Shown piece by piece: positions 27,601 through 36,882 of a DNA stretch of 64,000 nucleotides; positions within the stretch are counted from its first letter, which is position 1; each line of letters opens with the position of its first letter. Origin of the DNA: Cristatella mucedo (lineage: Eukaryota; Bryozoa; Phylactolaemata; Cristatellidae). The notes below the pieces were generated by a model. The model made no database searches, was not told where the DNA came from, and saw only the letters and a program-made list of their open reading frames with translations. Position numbers and translations under genes: made by a program. The stretch covers positions 1,323,501-1,387,500 of the forward strand of contig WPIO01000037.1 in assembly GCA_009760855.2 (NCBI GenBank), given 5' to 3'.

Positions 27601-28026
27601 GGACACGGCAATGCCCAGCTGATTCGAGGCTTGACATTGGTAAAATCCTTGGTCGCTCGGCCCCGGGTTATTGAAGACGATCGTCCCCACACCGGGCAGC
27701 CGTTGTACGCGATTGTCGGTTCCGTCGGATTCGTACGGCAAGCCATTGTACGTCCACGAGTAGCTGTTAGCAATTGTAATCTGTTGGGCAAGCTGGACGG
27801 AGCGAGCGCTGCCCAGCTCGCCGGACGGACCCGCCGGTATCCCCACGCCCACTCGCACAGGCGGCCACTGGCGGCGGCTGCTGCTGCCGCAGCACCCGCA
27901 GCAGCGGCGCACACTCTCACCTTGGTGGTGGTTGGCCGGCGGCAATGCACGGTAGCTGGATGGGCTTTCCTATCTCAAACACGACGAGCTTGTCTGGCTG
28001 CTGAGCTATGAGTGGTGGCATGGTAA
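6533..28026 (-). CDS. L1-CAM/neuroglian/neurofascin-family adhesion receptor (22 exons, N-terminus missing)
   Basis: Single-pass membrane protein for cell-cell adhesion. Twenty-two minus-strand exons total 4016 nt; with one base from an unread 5' exon this is exactly 1338 codons plus stop. Domain order: six Ig domains, each with both cysteines and the core tryptophan (WTYNG, IYWQK, VSWLR, TKWFT, ISWKK, VNWQK); five FN3 domains (DVPDRP opens FN3-1, GFSGEG closes FN3-2, GYRIRYW lies in FN3-3, [18 protein letters not shown] in FN3-4); one transmembrane helix; a tail of about 190 residues. Most domains are split across two exons with phase-1 borders, as in vertebrate L1 genes. Ig5/Ig6 and FN3-1/FN3-2 boundaries fall within exons, also as in that family. 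Six Ig plus five FN3 argues against DCC/neogenin (four Ig) and against contactins (four FN3, GPI anchor). In known members the tail binds ankyrin through FIGQY; that motif is not present intact here. The closest vertebrate paralogue cannot be decided. Confidence 0.93.
6924..8594 (-). other. Intron of the L1-type gene
   Basis: Contains a LINE A 3' fragment (8010-8365). The open frame near 7465-7740 has no matching splice phases and is not needed, since the flanking exons join exactly. Confidence 0.7.
8010..8365 (-). mobile_element. LINE family A 3' end
   Basis: An ATT-rich tail at 8010-8025 is followed by the family hairpin (GCGCCCTCA...CTAGGCGC) and the 3' UTR with the characteristic TGACATGCACAGGGTCAGCA block, all in minus orientation. 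Confidence 0.88.
8595..8736 (-). CDS. L1-type gene: tail exon with duplicated YENV unit
   Basis: The acceptor TGCATTTGTAG/C and donor GTCTG/GTAAGAG give phases 1 and 2 that match both neighbours. It encodes [19 protein letters not shown] followed by two 14-residue units ([28 protein letters not shown]). Confidence 0.88.
8597..8680 (-). repeat. 42-bp in-frame tandem duplication inside a coding exon
   Basis: Two copies (8639-8680 and 8597-8638) differ at only three positions. The length is a multiple of three, so the frame is kept and the LYENV motif is doubled. Confidence 0.97.
8862..8993 (-). CDS. L1-type gene: transmembrane exon
   Basis: The acceptor GCATCGGCAG/GA and donor CACTG/GTAAGC give phase 1 at both ends. 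It encodes the membrane span [20 protein letters not shown] followed by the stop-transfer residues RKQ. Confidence 0.92.
9085..9249 (-). CDS. L1-type gene: FN3-5, second half
   Basis: Encodes strands C' to G, including the FN3 signature [20 protein letters not shown]. Borders are CTTAG/CA and CTCA/GTAAGT, phase 1. Confidence 0.92.
9307..9344. repeat. Intronic hairpin, 13-bp perfect arms
   Basis: ACGATTGCTCGCT (9307-9319) and its reverse complement (9332-9344) are separated by 12 bases. It lies in the intron that splits FN3-5. Confidence 0.9.
9469..9603 (-). CDS. L1-type gene: FN3-5, first half
   Basis: Encodes strands A to C ([11 protein letters not shown]...VHYVQYRQ). The acceptor is GCTGTTGCAG/AT and the donor AGCG/GTGCGT, phase 1. 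The CNNC pair just before the core Trp is unusual for an FN3 domain. Confidence 0.9.
9702..9884 (-). CDS. L1-type gene: FN3-4, second half
   Basis: Encodes strands C' to G, with [20 protein letters not shown]. The acceptor is TCGTTCTTCAG/TG and the donor GGCT/GTAAGG, phase 1. Confidence 0.92.
10085..10207 (-). CDS. L1-type gene: FN3-4, first half
   Basis: Encodes [18 protein letters not shown] then [18 protein letters not shown], closely matching the form of L1-family FN3-4 (WDPPSHPNGILTEYTLKY type). Phase 1 at both ends. Confidence 0.93.
10311..10453 (-). CDS. L1-type gene: FN3-3, final part
   Basis: Encodes strands E to [21 protein letters not shown] and then [20 protein letters not shown]. 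The acceptor is GTCACCACAG/C (phase 2) and the donor GGGT/GTAAGC (phase 1). Confidence 0.88.
10673..10731 (-). CDS. L1-type gene: FN3-3 strand C exon (donor tentative)
   Basis: Begins after CTGATTTAG with [19 protein letters not shown], which continues the GYR end of the preceding exon in phase 0. The donor ACCGT/GTACAT is weak; it was chosen because it alone gives the phase-2 junction the next exon needs. The frame stays open downstream, so a longer exon is possible. Confidence 0.65.
10732..12268 (-). other. Intron of the L1-type gene
   Basis: Carries a plus-oriented LINE B 3' fragment (11095-11390). The remainder is unique, with no second exon candidate. Confidence 0.7.
11095..11390 (+). 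mobile_element. LINE family B 3' end
   Basis: Near-identical to the 2440-2730 copy across the AGCGGTCCTGAGCTGCTACT block and the following 3' UTR. Confidence 0.8.
12269..12402 (-). CDS. L1-type gene: FN3-3, first part
   Basis: Encodes [12 protein letters not shown]...SASFVWSL...GFFRGYR, FN3 strands A to C. The acceptor is CGTCGTTTCAG/CT (phase 1) and the donor CGG/GTACGT (phase 0). Confidence 0.9.
12403..14833 (-). other. Intron of the L1-type gene
   Basis: About 2.4 kb. It holds the compound microsatellite at 14077-14248; the remainder shows no gene or recognisable repeat. Confidence 0.65.
14077..14248. repeat. Compound (CT)n(CA)n(TA)n(GT)n microsatellite
   Basis: The CA tract (about 14111-14142) and the longer GT tract (about 14187-14247) are mutually complementary and flank an AT-rich centre, so the block can fold into a hairpin. 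Confidence 0.97.
14834..15128 (-). CDS. L1-type gene: FN3-2, second part (long exon)
   Basis: Ninety-eight codons encode strands C to [14 protein letters not shown], an insertion with two cysteines ([13 protein letters not shown]), then [20 protein letters not shown], ending GFSGEG. The acceptor is GTTCTGCAG/ (phase 0) and the donor GGAG/GTAAGT (phase 1). Confidence 0.93.
15253..15436 (-). CDS. L1-type gene: end of FN3-1 and start of FN3-2
   Basis: Encodes [20 protein letters not shown], then the FN3-2 start NPTGVTTL...WLVIAWQ. The acceptor is CGCCACAG/G (phase 2) and the donor CAG/GTGGGC (phase 0). One exon spanning this domain boundary is typical of L1-family genes. Confidence 0.93.
15584..15650. 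repeat. (GA)n microsatellite
   Basis: About 67 bp of uninterrupted GA dinucleotides in an intron. Confidence 0.97.
16131..16157. repeat. (CACAG)n short tandem repeat
   Basis: About five copies of a 5-bp unit within an intron. Confidence 0.9.
16180..16258 (+). mobile_element. LINE A-like 3' tail fragment
   Basis: A diverged hairpin remnant with GTTCTCCGAGGGCATTAAAC followed by an ATT-rich tract. Only the terminal tail remains. Confidence 0.5.
16449..16644 (-). CDS. L1-type gene: FN3-1, first part
   Basis: Opens [20 protein letters not shown] and continues [25 protein letters not shown] at the Ig6/FN3-1 junction is a hallmark of the L1 family. The acceptor is TTCGTTGCAG/AC (phase 1) and the donor GTCCC/GTAAGT (phase 2). 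Confidence 0.95.
16976..17168 (-). CDS. L1-type gene: Ig6, second part
   Basis: Encodes [15 protein letters not shown] and [20 protein letters not shown], strands C to G. The acceptor is CTTTCTAG/ (phase 0) and the donor CAAG/GTATGA (phase 1). Confidence 0.94.
17169..18223 (-). other. Intron of the L1-type gene
   Basis: Unique sequence with one short perfect hairpin (17733-17758). No further exon is required by phase. Confidence 0.6.
17733..17758. repeat. Hairpin, 11-bp perfect arms, TCGT loop
   Basis: TCAAGACTAAC (17733-17743) pairs with GTTAGTCTTGA (17748-17758) across a four-base loop. Confidence 0.92.
18224..18415 (-). CDS. L1-type gene: end of Ig5 and start of Ig6
   Basis: Sixty-four codons, phase 0 at both ends. 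[20 protein letters not shown] closes Ig5, and [20 protein letters not shown] opens Ig6. Confidence 0.94.
18527..18708 (-). CDS. L1-type gene: Ig5, first part
   Basis: Encodes [20 protein letters not shown], then [20 protein letters not shown]. The acceptor is CTTTTCTCTAG/AC (phase 1); the donor CTT/GTATGC joins Ig5 to the next exon in phase 0. Confidence 0.94.
18806..18946 (-). CDS. L1-type gene: Ig4, second part
   Basis: Encodes [20 protein letters not shown] and FYINVL. The usual DxGxYxC is replaced by EDSMAIQC. Several N-glycosylation sequons are present (NMT, NLT, NIT). Phase 1 at both ends. Confidence 0.9.
18947..20315 (-). other. Intron of the L1-type gene
   Basis: Unique AT-rich sequence. 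I see no recognisable repeat or exon. Confidence 0.55.
20316..20447 (-). CDS. L1-type gene: Ig4, first part
   Basis: Encodes [20 protein letters not shown], then [20 protein letters not shown]. The acceptor is GTTGCAG/CT and the donor GTAG/GTGAGT, phase 1. Confidence 0.94.
20574..20761 (-). CDS. L1-type gene: Ig3, second part
   Basis: Encodes [15 protein letters not shown], then [20 protein letters not shown]. The acceptor TACGCGTAG/G completes a Met codon (phase 2); the donor is TATG/GTAAAC (phase 1). Confidence 0.92.
21456..21561 (-). CDS. L1-type gene: Ig3, first part
   Basis: Encodes [20 protein letters not shown] and HLKCIFGG. The acceptor is TTACTTTCAG/GC (phase 1) and the donor GGCAT/GTGAGT (phase 2); both match the neighbours. 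Confidence 0.9.
21640..24985 (-). mobile_element. Near-full-length LINE family B, interrupted by a LINE A tail
   Basis: Minus-strand non-LTR retrotransposon inside the intron between Ig2 and Ig3. The 5' (high-coordinate) part encodes an apurinic-type endonuclease ([12 protein letters not shown], normally GDFN). The middle encodes reverse transcriptase ([20 protein letters not shown] and [13 protein letters not shown]). The 3' UTR lies at 21640-21950. Frames are broken in several places, so it is inactive. A 130-bp LINE A tail splits the 3' UTR. Clade CR1/L2/Rex1 is inferred from these motifs. Confidence 0.88.
21953..22087 (+). mobile_element. LINE A tail nested in LINE B
   Basis: Plus-oriented hairpin GCGCCTAGATAAATATTGAG... 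and an ATT repeat separate sequences that are contiguous in the 58.7-59.1 kb LINE B copy. LINE A was therefore active after this LINE B inserted. Confidence 0.8.
25513..25632 (-). CDS. L1-type gene: Ig2, second part
   Basis: Encodes [20 protein letters not shown]. The acceptor is TTCGTTTAG/GG and the donor GGCA/GTAAGT, phase 1. Confidence 0.93.
25633..27263 (-). other. Intron of the L1-type gene
   Basis: Contains a decayed LINE A 3' end (about 26480-26700, minus) and a 21-bp direct duplication at 27109-27150. Confidence 0.6.
27264..27449 (-). CDS. L1-type gene: Ig2, first part
   Basis: Encodes [20 protein letters not shown] and [10 protein letters not shown], as in L1-family Ig2 (CNPP...VIFW type). 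The acceptor is TACTTTGCAG/CC and the donor GACG/GTATGC, phase 1. Confidence 0.94.
27576..27763 (-). CDS. L1-type gene: Ig1, second part
   Basis: Encodes [11 protein letters not shown] and [20 protein letters not shown], then [17 protein letters not shown]. The acceptor TGCTAACAG/C fits the phase-2 end of the previous exon; the donor is GCAA/GTGAGT. Confidence 0.94.
27921..28026 (-). CDS. L1-type gene: Ig1, first part (most 5' firm exon)
   Basis: Encodes [20 protein letters not shown], then [15 protein letters not shown], the Ig1 start in the PPxIxxQ style of the L1 family. The acceptor is TCTCTCTTGTAG/TT (phase 1), so at least one 5' exon with the signal peptide is still missing. Confidence 0.93.
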
Positions 28027-28139
28027 CTACAAGAGAGACACAAAGGTGTCGCACGAAGCCACACGCCTCAATTCTCGACCTCTCAGCCGGGTATCGCGCG
28101 AGCGAAATATACAGGAAGCCGCTGGCTGGCACAGCAGCG

Positions 28140-28140
28140 T

Positions 28141-28204
<64 letters not shown>
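28140..28204. repeat. (GT)n microsatellite
   Basis: About 65 bp of GT dinucleotides immediately upstream (5' on minus) of the first firm exon of the L1-type gene. Confidence 0.97.
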
Positions 28205-28205
<1 letters not shown>

Positions 28206-28569
28206 AACGTACGACAACCCTTCCCTTTCCGACTACGTTCTGGACCTTTGGACGAAGAAGAAGGAGAAGACTATTATGGTTAAAAGGAGAAACAATGCAT
28301 TTCACAGTTGGAAAGGATACAATTCATTTGATAAAAGCCAACGACGAGAGCCTGCTGAACTTTGATAGCAATGGATCCGGAATACGAAAGAGCAAAGGCT
28401 GTAGAGTGTGCACATGCGTCAATGTTGCAAATCAAAATTAAAAAAGCGAACACAAAAAGCAACTCAAGAGTCGCACTGCAAAACTCAACCAACGCTCTAC
28501 AATAGCGAGAGACTGACGAAGTCCAATTGCATCGAACTAGAAAAACTTTACAGAAATTCACATAAGTAT

Positions 28570-28690
28570 AGAATAAATATAATTCATTTTTGTGCAGCGC
28601 CCTAGTAGAACTTAATCTATATCCAGAGGCTTCACCACGCCAACTCGAGCCCACGACCTCAATCCTAAAAATCTTCTCTAGCTCTACGAA
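28570..28690 (-). mobile_element. SINE family 2 copy
   Basis: Minus-strand tRNA-like segment with a B-box-like GGCTCGAG..., followed by a tail resembling the LINE A 3' end (GCGCCCTAGTAGAACTTAAT on plus). Confidence 0.6.
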
Positions 28691-29829
28691 GCTACGAGAA
28701 CTACGTGAGTGCTATCAATGTCAGTACGCTTCCCATTAATGATAAGCACTCACAATTCATTTAATCCTGTTGTCGTCGGGATTGCCACAGTGCAAACCAA
28801 ACTTATTTCTCATGCCACTGTGTTAGTGCCCTCGTCTAGGTACCGTGCACTGAACCATGGGAGTTTACACACTGGAGAAGACGAGCCTAGCGTTCAACCG
28901 GTGAAACTAGAGAGCGTGAGCAATCGGCGAAGAAGCCTCGTCGGCATGCCCCAGCTAAGATAAACTCTGTTCAGTGCATGCACGACTTAAGGTCGTGCAT
29001 TACAGGACATTGTCCTCTGCCTCTCACCGGAACCGCATCCGATCAAAACTTTGCAGCAGTTTGACTAAGGACCTGTCTGCAGCCCGATGCGAATAGGCAA
29101 GTCTGCCGACGATGTCACAACAGGAGACATACGACATCAACGAAGCCTCGCTGCAGGTTGTGCGATTCGATAGATGGCGGAGTATTGGAAAAACTAAAAA
29201 CGGTCCACCAGTGACGATTGCACAATGCAACATTCAGGGTCAAATACGGTGAACCAAGCTCGGCAAGCCTCCGAGTAGCCACGGTCCCGAGTGTGAAGCT
29301 GCTGCTGCGCTGGCAGTAGAAGCACACGGCTCACATAAATAGCAAAAGAGCTCCTTCTCTCGATAGCAACCACTCGAGCACGAGAGACGTTTCGTTGGCT
29401 GAAAAGCCTGCACACACGCCTGGCATGAGGCAATGTGCAAGATCTCACCGGCTCTGGTTAGGCACACTGCTTTGGTAACCGGCTGCCGGATGCTACCATG
29501 GAATGCTATTGAAGAACAACTGAAGCGTGCAGGCACGTCACAATACTGGTATGCTGCAAGTGAGCGATAGCAAAAGCTATACCGTACCTATGCTCAGACA
29601 TGCCGAAATGAAGCTAAGTAGTAAGTACGCAGTGGCTACCATCATGGTTGCAGTGTCTTCCTCTTACAAGCTCCTGAAAAATAACGCACCGCAAGAGCCT
29701 CAGGACTAGCTGTCATAGGCGAACCAAATCTCTATTCAGCCGTTTTACATATTGCTGAGGGCTCGAGGCCTGCCTCAGATTGTTACAGGCGAGCACCCTA
29801 CCCTTGGGTAAAACCCGGGCTGAATCCTG
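28691..29829. other. No gene recognised
   Basis: Unique sequence upstream of the L1-type exons. A short hairpin lies at 28978-29000 (arms ATGCACGAC/GTCGTGCAT). Confidence 0.45.
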
Positions 29830-30240
29830 ATTATAAAAATAATAACAACACACATGATAAACACCCTCAGATAACTCAATCTCATTCTAGGCGCTTTACA
29901 TTTGCTACAAAGGAAACACGAACAAATGGTTACTAATAGCATGCTCAATAAACAACAAGAGTAACATGTTTAGGGGTGACATGCACAGGGAGTCATCATG
30001 CAAGTGTGGTTAGTGGCAGCATGACACAGTGTAAGCACACATAAGCACATAAAGGACGAACCACAGGGACCCACTAAATGCTGTTCTAAATAGGTGCGTT
30101 TTTAATTTCTTTTTAAATGTGGTCAAGTCAGGGGACTCCGTGACGAAAGTCGGGAGTGAGTTACAGGCTTTGGGAGCATACGAACTAAAGCCCCGATCTC
30201 CAAAGGATTTGACGTTTGTTCGAGGTATAGGTAAACAGTC
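29830..30240 (-). mobile_element. LINE family A 3' end
   Basis: Minus-oriented hairpin and 3' UTR with the shared CATAAAGGACGAACCACAGG block, closely matching the 8010 and 35545 copies. Confidence 0.87.
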
Positions 30241-32060
<1,820 letters not shown>

Positions 32061-32076
32061 GGGGGCAAGAGCCTAC

Positions 32077-32152
32077 CACGCTCCCTCTGTGGAGTGCTGC
32101 ATCGACGCTGCAAACGACACACCAACAGCACCACCGTGACTTGCGTGGCCAT
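32077..32152 (-). CDS. Candidate first coding exon of the L1-type gene
   Basis: Begins ATG and reads [15 protein letters not shown]..., 25 codons plus one base, ending GCGTG/GTAGGC. This is exactly the phase 1 required by the exon at 28026. The hydrophobic stretch VTVVLLVC is short for a signal peptide and no homology supports it. It sits next to a GA repeat. Confidence 0.25.
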
Positions 32153-32809
32153 CCTTTTCTCACCCTAAAGTTTCGAATACTACCGCTAGGGGGTTCTCGT
32201 CATCCAGAAACCATGACTTTAGCCGCTAGGCCCCTATCCGTATGTGGAAAATGGCAGGAGACAGGAACGAAGAGATAGATGGAGTGGAGATTGACATGGC
32301 CGTGATAACCCAGGAGGTAAGGGGCTCACTCTTCTCGACCGAGATTTTGGATTCCAATGCTGCATAGGGCGATCCTATATTACCAACTGAAAGTGGTGGT
32401 TATAGCCGTTTAAACTTTTCTGCCGCTATACAAATGAGGCTGGTAAAATCAGCTAATATTTGTTTTTCATTTTACCAGATTAAAGTGAGCTCTGCGTTAA
32501 ATAATATGTCTATATAATTTTGAATGGGAGATCGCTAGTACGAGAGAGATAGAGAGAGAAATAGACAGGCAGAGACGCAGAAAGAGAGAGAGCCCATAAA
32601 TCTCATCTAGGAACTTTCCATGGGATGGAAAGAAAGCAAACTGTCAACTGATTATTGATAATAACATAAAGATGATAACTCTGATGAAATTTTTTACGAG
32701 CGCACAATGGTGATAAAATTTTTTTATGAACGCCCTAATAGAACTAAATCTCTTTCGAGAAACAAAGCATAAGCTGAGTCCACAAGGAAGAACCTCAGAT
32801 TAACAATAA

Positions 32810-33525
32810 TGACACACACAAGTGCCACGTGAACTAGTGAATACTTCTCGAATAATTCGTCTCGACTTCTGCAACTCACTGTTCGCTGGCCTACCAGCAT
32901 GTGCGATCAGGCGATTGCAGCTGGTGCAAAACTCCGCAGCTATGCTTGTCTGTCGTGAGCGTCGCAGTTGCCACATTACTCCACTTCTCGCCGACCTGCA
33001 CTGGCTACCAGTCAAGCAACGGATTGACTTCAAGGTTTTATCGCTCACTTTTAGGTCCCTTCATTCCATGGCTCCAGCCTATCTCTCCGACATACTCCCC
33101 CATCAGGCCAAGCATCGTACCACCCGCTTTTCGGAATCCAACAGTCTAGAAATACCTCGTACAAACCTCAAATCCTTTGGAGACCATGCATTTAGTTCGT
33201 ATGCTCCCAAAGCCTGGAACTCCCTCCCGACCTGCGGCAGAACATCCCCTGACCTGACCACATTTAAAAGGAACTTAAAACACACACCTATTTAGGACAG
33301 CATTTAGTGGGTTCCTGTGATTCGTCCTTCACGTGCTTATGCGTGCTGACACTGTGCATGCTGCCACTAACCATGTTATTCAGTTCGTTTGTTTTTCAAG
33401 CATGATTTTACTTACCATTCAATTGCATTTCCCTTTGCAGCAAATGTAAAGCGCCTAGAAAGAGATTGAGTTCTCTGAGGGCGCTTTATCAAGTACATTA
33501 TTATTATTATTATTATTATTAATAA
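32810..33525 (+). mobile_element. LINE family A 3' end, best-preserved RT C-terminus
   Basis: Positions 32822-33295 keep one open frame: [34 protein letters not shown], and [20 protein letters not shown]. The 3' UTR, hairpin GCGCCTAGAAAGAGATTGAG and a (ATT)n tail at 33500-33522 follow. A further minus-oriented tail fragment lies just upstream near 32725-32775. Confidence 0.92.
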
Positions 33526-35544
33526 AGTAGGACTACTCCGGCAGAAAAAGTCGTAAGGACCAGGTTTATTTTTGGCTTCATAGCTGTCAAGTCGGAGGGT
33601 GCCTTAATGTGGTGGATCAAAGAAAACAGTAGGCACGGCAGGGATCTACAGAATATTGACTGTACAGTTTTCTCATAGCTTGCTACGCCATGGATTTTAT
33701 TAACTTTTATTTTCGAATCATAATAGGGCCTCCTACTATAGGTAACAATTTTCATACTAACGCTGCCTTCGCATTTCCTCATACTAACAGTCACAGTAAT
33801 CTACTTACACTTGGTAGAGAGCTGAAGGCTTCAGGCTCAGCAACCGAAGGATTTGATATGAGGTCAGGGTCAAAGGTGCAGCTACACGACCAGAGTGAGA
33901 GCAGCGAGGGAACGCCGAAATAGTAAGTATTTCAAATAGGCCAACCAATGTGAGAGAATGAAAAGACCTGAAAGAGGGCTATCGGACTTTTGAAATCGAT
34001 GCACTGCTTGATGGCGAAACATATGTAGGTTATATCGAAGCAATTTAACATGACACTTGGGACCTTCGTGACGGACACAAGTATAGCTGCAGAGTTTTGC
34101 ATTATCTGTAGGCGCATTATTTTACGGGCAACAAGATCTGCTAATAGAAAGTTAAGTGATACCTAGATGCGATTTCGCCAGACTAGCTTTGCTGCTGGAG
34201 CCATTATCTAAGGACGCACGAATATTTTCAGAGCTACTTAATTGAAGTGAATCTCACGCGGGCATCGAGTGAAAGGCCGCTGTGTAGCAAGACATCCAGA
34301 CTCCATGCAGAGGCTGTACGTAAGAGACGAGGGGCCTGGCGGATCCAACTTTGAGGGCAAGTTGCTCCAGTTGTTTTGGCGATACCTGGTTGGTCCCTAA
34401 GTCATAGGCTGGTCTTGGGCGTCATTTATTTATTTTTTAGAAACTTAACAGCCATCCACATGCAGATATAGCGACAGCGAGAGCAGCGATGAACTCTGAG
34501 AAGGACCGAAGAGGAGAGCCGGAAAAGGCCGGTAAAGATGGTGGGCTCAGGTACGCCATCGAGCCAGTCTCTGGACGTAGGCTTGGCAGAAGAGACATAC
34601 CCGCCGAAACATTTTCAAGCAGCAAATAAAACCGGATTTCTGAGCTCAAAGCTAGGTAGCTAGCTACAGGGACGAGTACAGATTTAAAGCCTGTAGCCTT
34701 CGTAGGCTTCAAGCGACCCTTTACACAGCCGCCAGCAATCAGAGGGATGCAATTTCTGCAAGAAAACGTTGGCCCATGACGCCAAACGGCGCTATGTGTG
34801 TACCCTGAGGCGTCTACTAAATGGGGCAGCCTCGCTACCGCACTAGTTCATAGTGCTTGGACCTCGCCCAGGGGCATCCACTGAAGGGGCAACAGCTTAA
34901 TTACCTCCGGCCTTGGGTTTGACATTGAGCATTTTAACTTTGTTGAGTATTCGTGCGGCAGGGCGGTAAAAAGCCTGCAGAGTATTTCTATAGGAAAGCT
35001 CAGCGAAAAAAAAACTGCGGTGCGTAGTGCCGAAATGCCGCGAATCCGGATATGAACAAATTGCTCTTTACTTACACGGAGCATGGAGTCTTTTGATATT
35101 CTTTCCGAGACTAGCGCTTCACGAAATAAGAGGCACTGGTTTTGAAAACTTGCAAGATGTTGATGAATTCACTAAGAAAATCTGCTGCTGAAGGAGCTGC
35201 TCCCGGCTGCTCTCAACGGATGCGGAGCGAAATTCATTCACATTTCAATTCACACGTGACACGTCCTTCCACCGTCTCGCTCGGCTCCTCCACACTTTGC
35301 TGAGCTGACTCGCCTATTCCGTTCCCCCACGGTCCTCTCACGATTACAAACTAGCCGTCTCGTTCTTTCACTCGAGACCGTTGGCAACACGAGCTTACTG
35401 CTCTGCAGGTCCCAGACCGGAACTCACCTCCACAATTATAGTGCAACAGGGTGCTCGTTCTTCACGACCCAGGTCGCGAGTTCGGCAGCAGATATCCTTT
35501 AATGTCCAACGCAAGTGACGGTGATTGCCGTCAAGACTCTTCTA
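33525..35544. other. Decayed LINE A pieces and unique sequence
   Basis: At 33930-34200 the minus strand still reads MRLQIMQNSAAILVSVTK, a LINE A RT relic. At 35330-35440 there is a short plus-oriented LINE B-like relic. Nothing else is recognised. Confidence 0.5.
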
Positions 35545-36062
35545 ATAATAATGATAACAATAATTCACTTGATAAAGTGCCCTCGGAGAACTTAATCTCT
35601 CTCTAGGCGCTTTACATTTGCTGCAAAGTGAAATGCAATTGAATGGTAAGTAAAATCATGCTTGAAAAACAAACGAAATGAATAATATGGTTAGGGGTGA
35701 CATGCACAGGGTCAGCATGCAAATGTGGTTAGTGGCAGCATGCACAGTGTCAGCACGCATAAGCACATCAAGGACGAATCACAGGGACCCACTAAATGCT
35801 GTCCTAAATAGGTGTGTGTTTTAGGTTCCTTTTAAATGTGGTCAGGGGATGTTCTGACACAGGTCGGGAGGGAGTTCCAGGCTTTGGGAGCATATGGACT
35901 AAATGCACGGTCTCCAAAGGATTTAAGGTTTGTACGAGGTATTTCTAGACTGTTGGATTCCGAAAAGCGGGTGGTACAATGCTTGGCCTGATGGGGTAGT
36001 ATATCTGACAGATAGGCTGGAGCCATAGAATGAAGGGACCTAAAAGTGAGTGACAAAACCTG
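35545..36062 (-). mobile_element. LINE family A 3' end
   Basis: Minus-strand tail, hairpin and end of the RT frame (FRSLHSMAPAYLSDILPHQA). It is truncated 5' by the adjoining TA repeat. Confidence 0.9.
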
Positions 36063-36074
36063 CCACTTGTTAAA

Positions 36075-36077
<3 letters not shown>

Positions 36078-36150
<73 letters not shown>
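36078..36150. repeat. (TA)n microsatellite
   Basis: About 70 bp of TA dinucleotides at the truncated end of a LINE A copy. Confidence 0.97.
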
Positions 36151-36152
<2 letters not shown>

Positions 36153-36496
36153 AATGAATATTTTTCACGTTTAATACACATATATAGAATTCATATATAA
36201 ATGAATCAGAAAACCTTTAACTGTTAACTGTAACAAAAAAATTCTCTCAAGCTGCCGACTTATGCACATACTTATTACACATACTATGCACATAGGACAG
36301 CATTTAGCGGGTAAATCGTAAATCGCGAATTATGCTTCCTGCTCGACCAAGTTGGCCGGGCGTTGTGGCCTGCTCGGAAGTCGAGTTCCGAGCAGGGTGG
36401 GCAAGCAAAGCTGCCAAGGCGATGGCCGAAGGTCACTTTATTGACAGTGTCAAGCAGCGACGCGGGCGACTCTTGTACTCAGCAGCCAGTGTCTTC

Positions 36497-36882
36497 TTAC
36501 TGCACTTTCCAACCAATGCCAATGCCACCGGAGGAGAGCAGACGACGAGCGCATCGCCTCAGACGGCGGCAGGCCGGTGCTCTGCTGACTGCATTTGAGA
36601 AAGCTCTTATGTGGCGCAAGCAGGTCCAAGCACAAGCATACCGACGTGACGCCGTCTCCCAAGTTCGATCGAGATTGGTTCGTCGAAGAGCTGGAGGATT
36701 TTTTCAGCAGCAGAAGTGGCGGCAGCAGCAGCAGCGGCAGGGGAGCCGTCCACCAATGGTCAATGGCAGGTCGACGGGGCGTGCATGCCCGCACCGCTGC
36801 AGCAGCGACTCATCAGAGCTGGCCATTCTCCTTGTGCAGGCCAATCTCACCCGTCACGTCTTTCTTCGAGTTAGTAGATGCG
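36497..36882 (-). CDS. Possible C-terminal exons of the KLHDC-type gene
   Basis: A 32-bp exon (36882-36851, CCCTGCAG/ to GACGG/GTGAGA) and a terminal exon (36690-36497, AATCCTCCAG/ to TAA) fit the required phases 2 and 1. The end reads RRYACAWTCLRHIRAFSNAV, faintly like the C-terminal WNCLPKHLLHSV region of KLHDC2. The opposite strand has an equally long open frame here, so either could be chance. Confidence 0.3.

Noticed and set aside
27292-28011. 239-codon plus-strand open frame
   Set aside because: Antisense to the Ig1 and Ig2 exons of the L1-type gene, which have conserved cysteines, Trp and matched splice phases.
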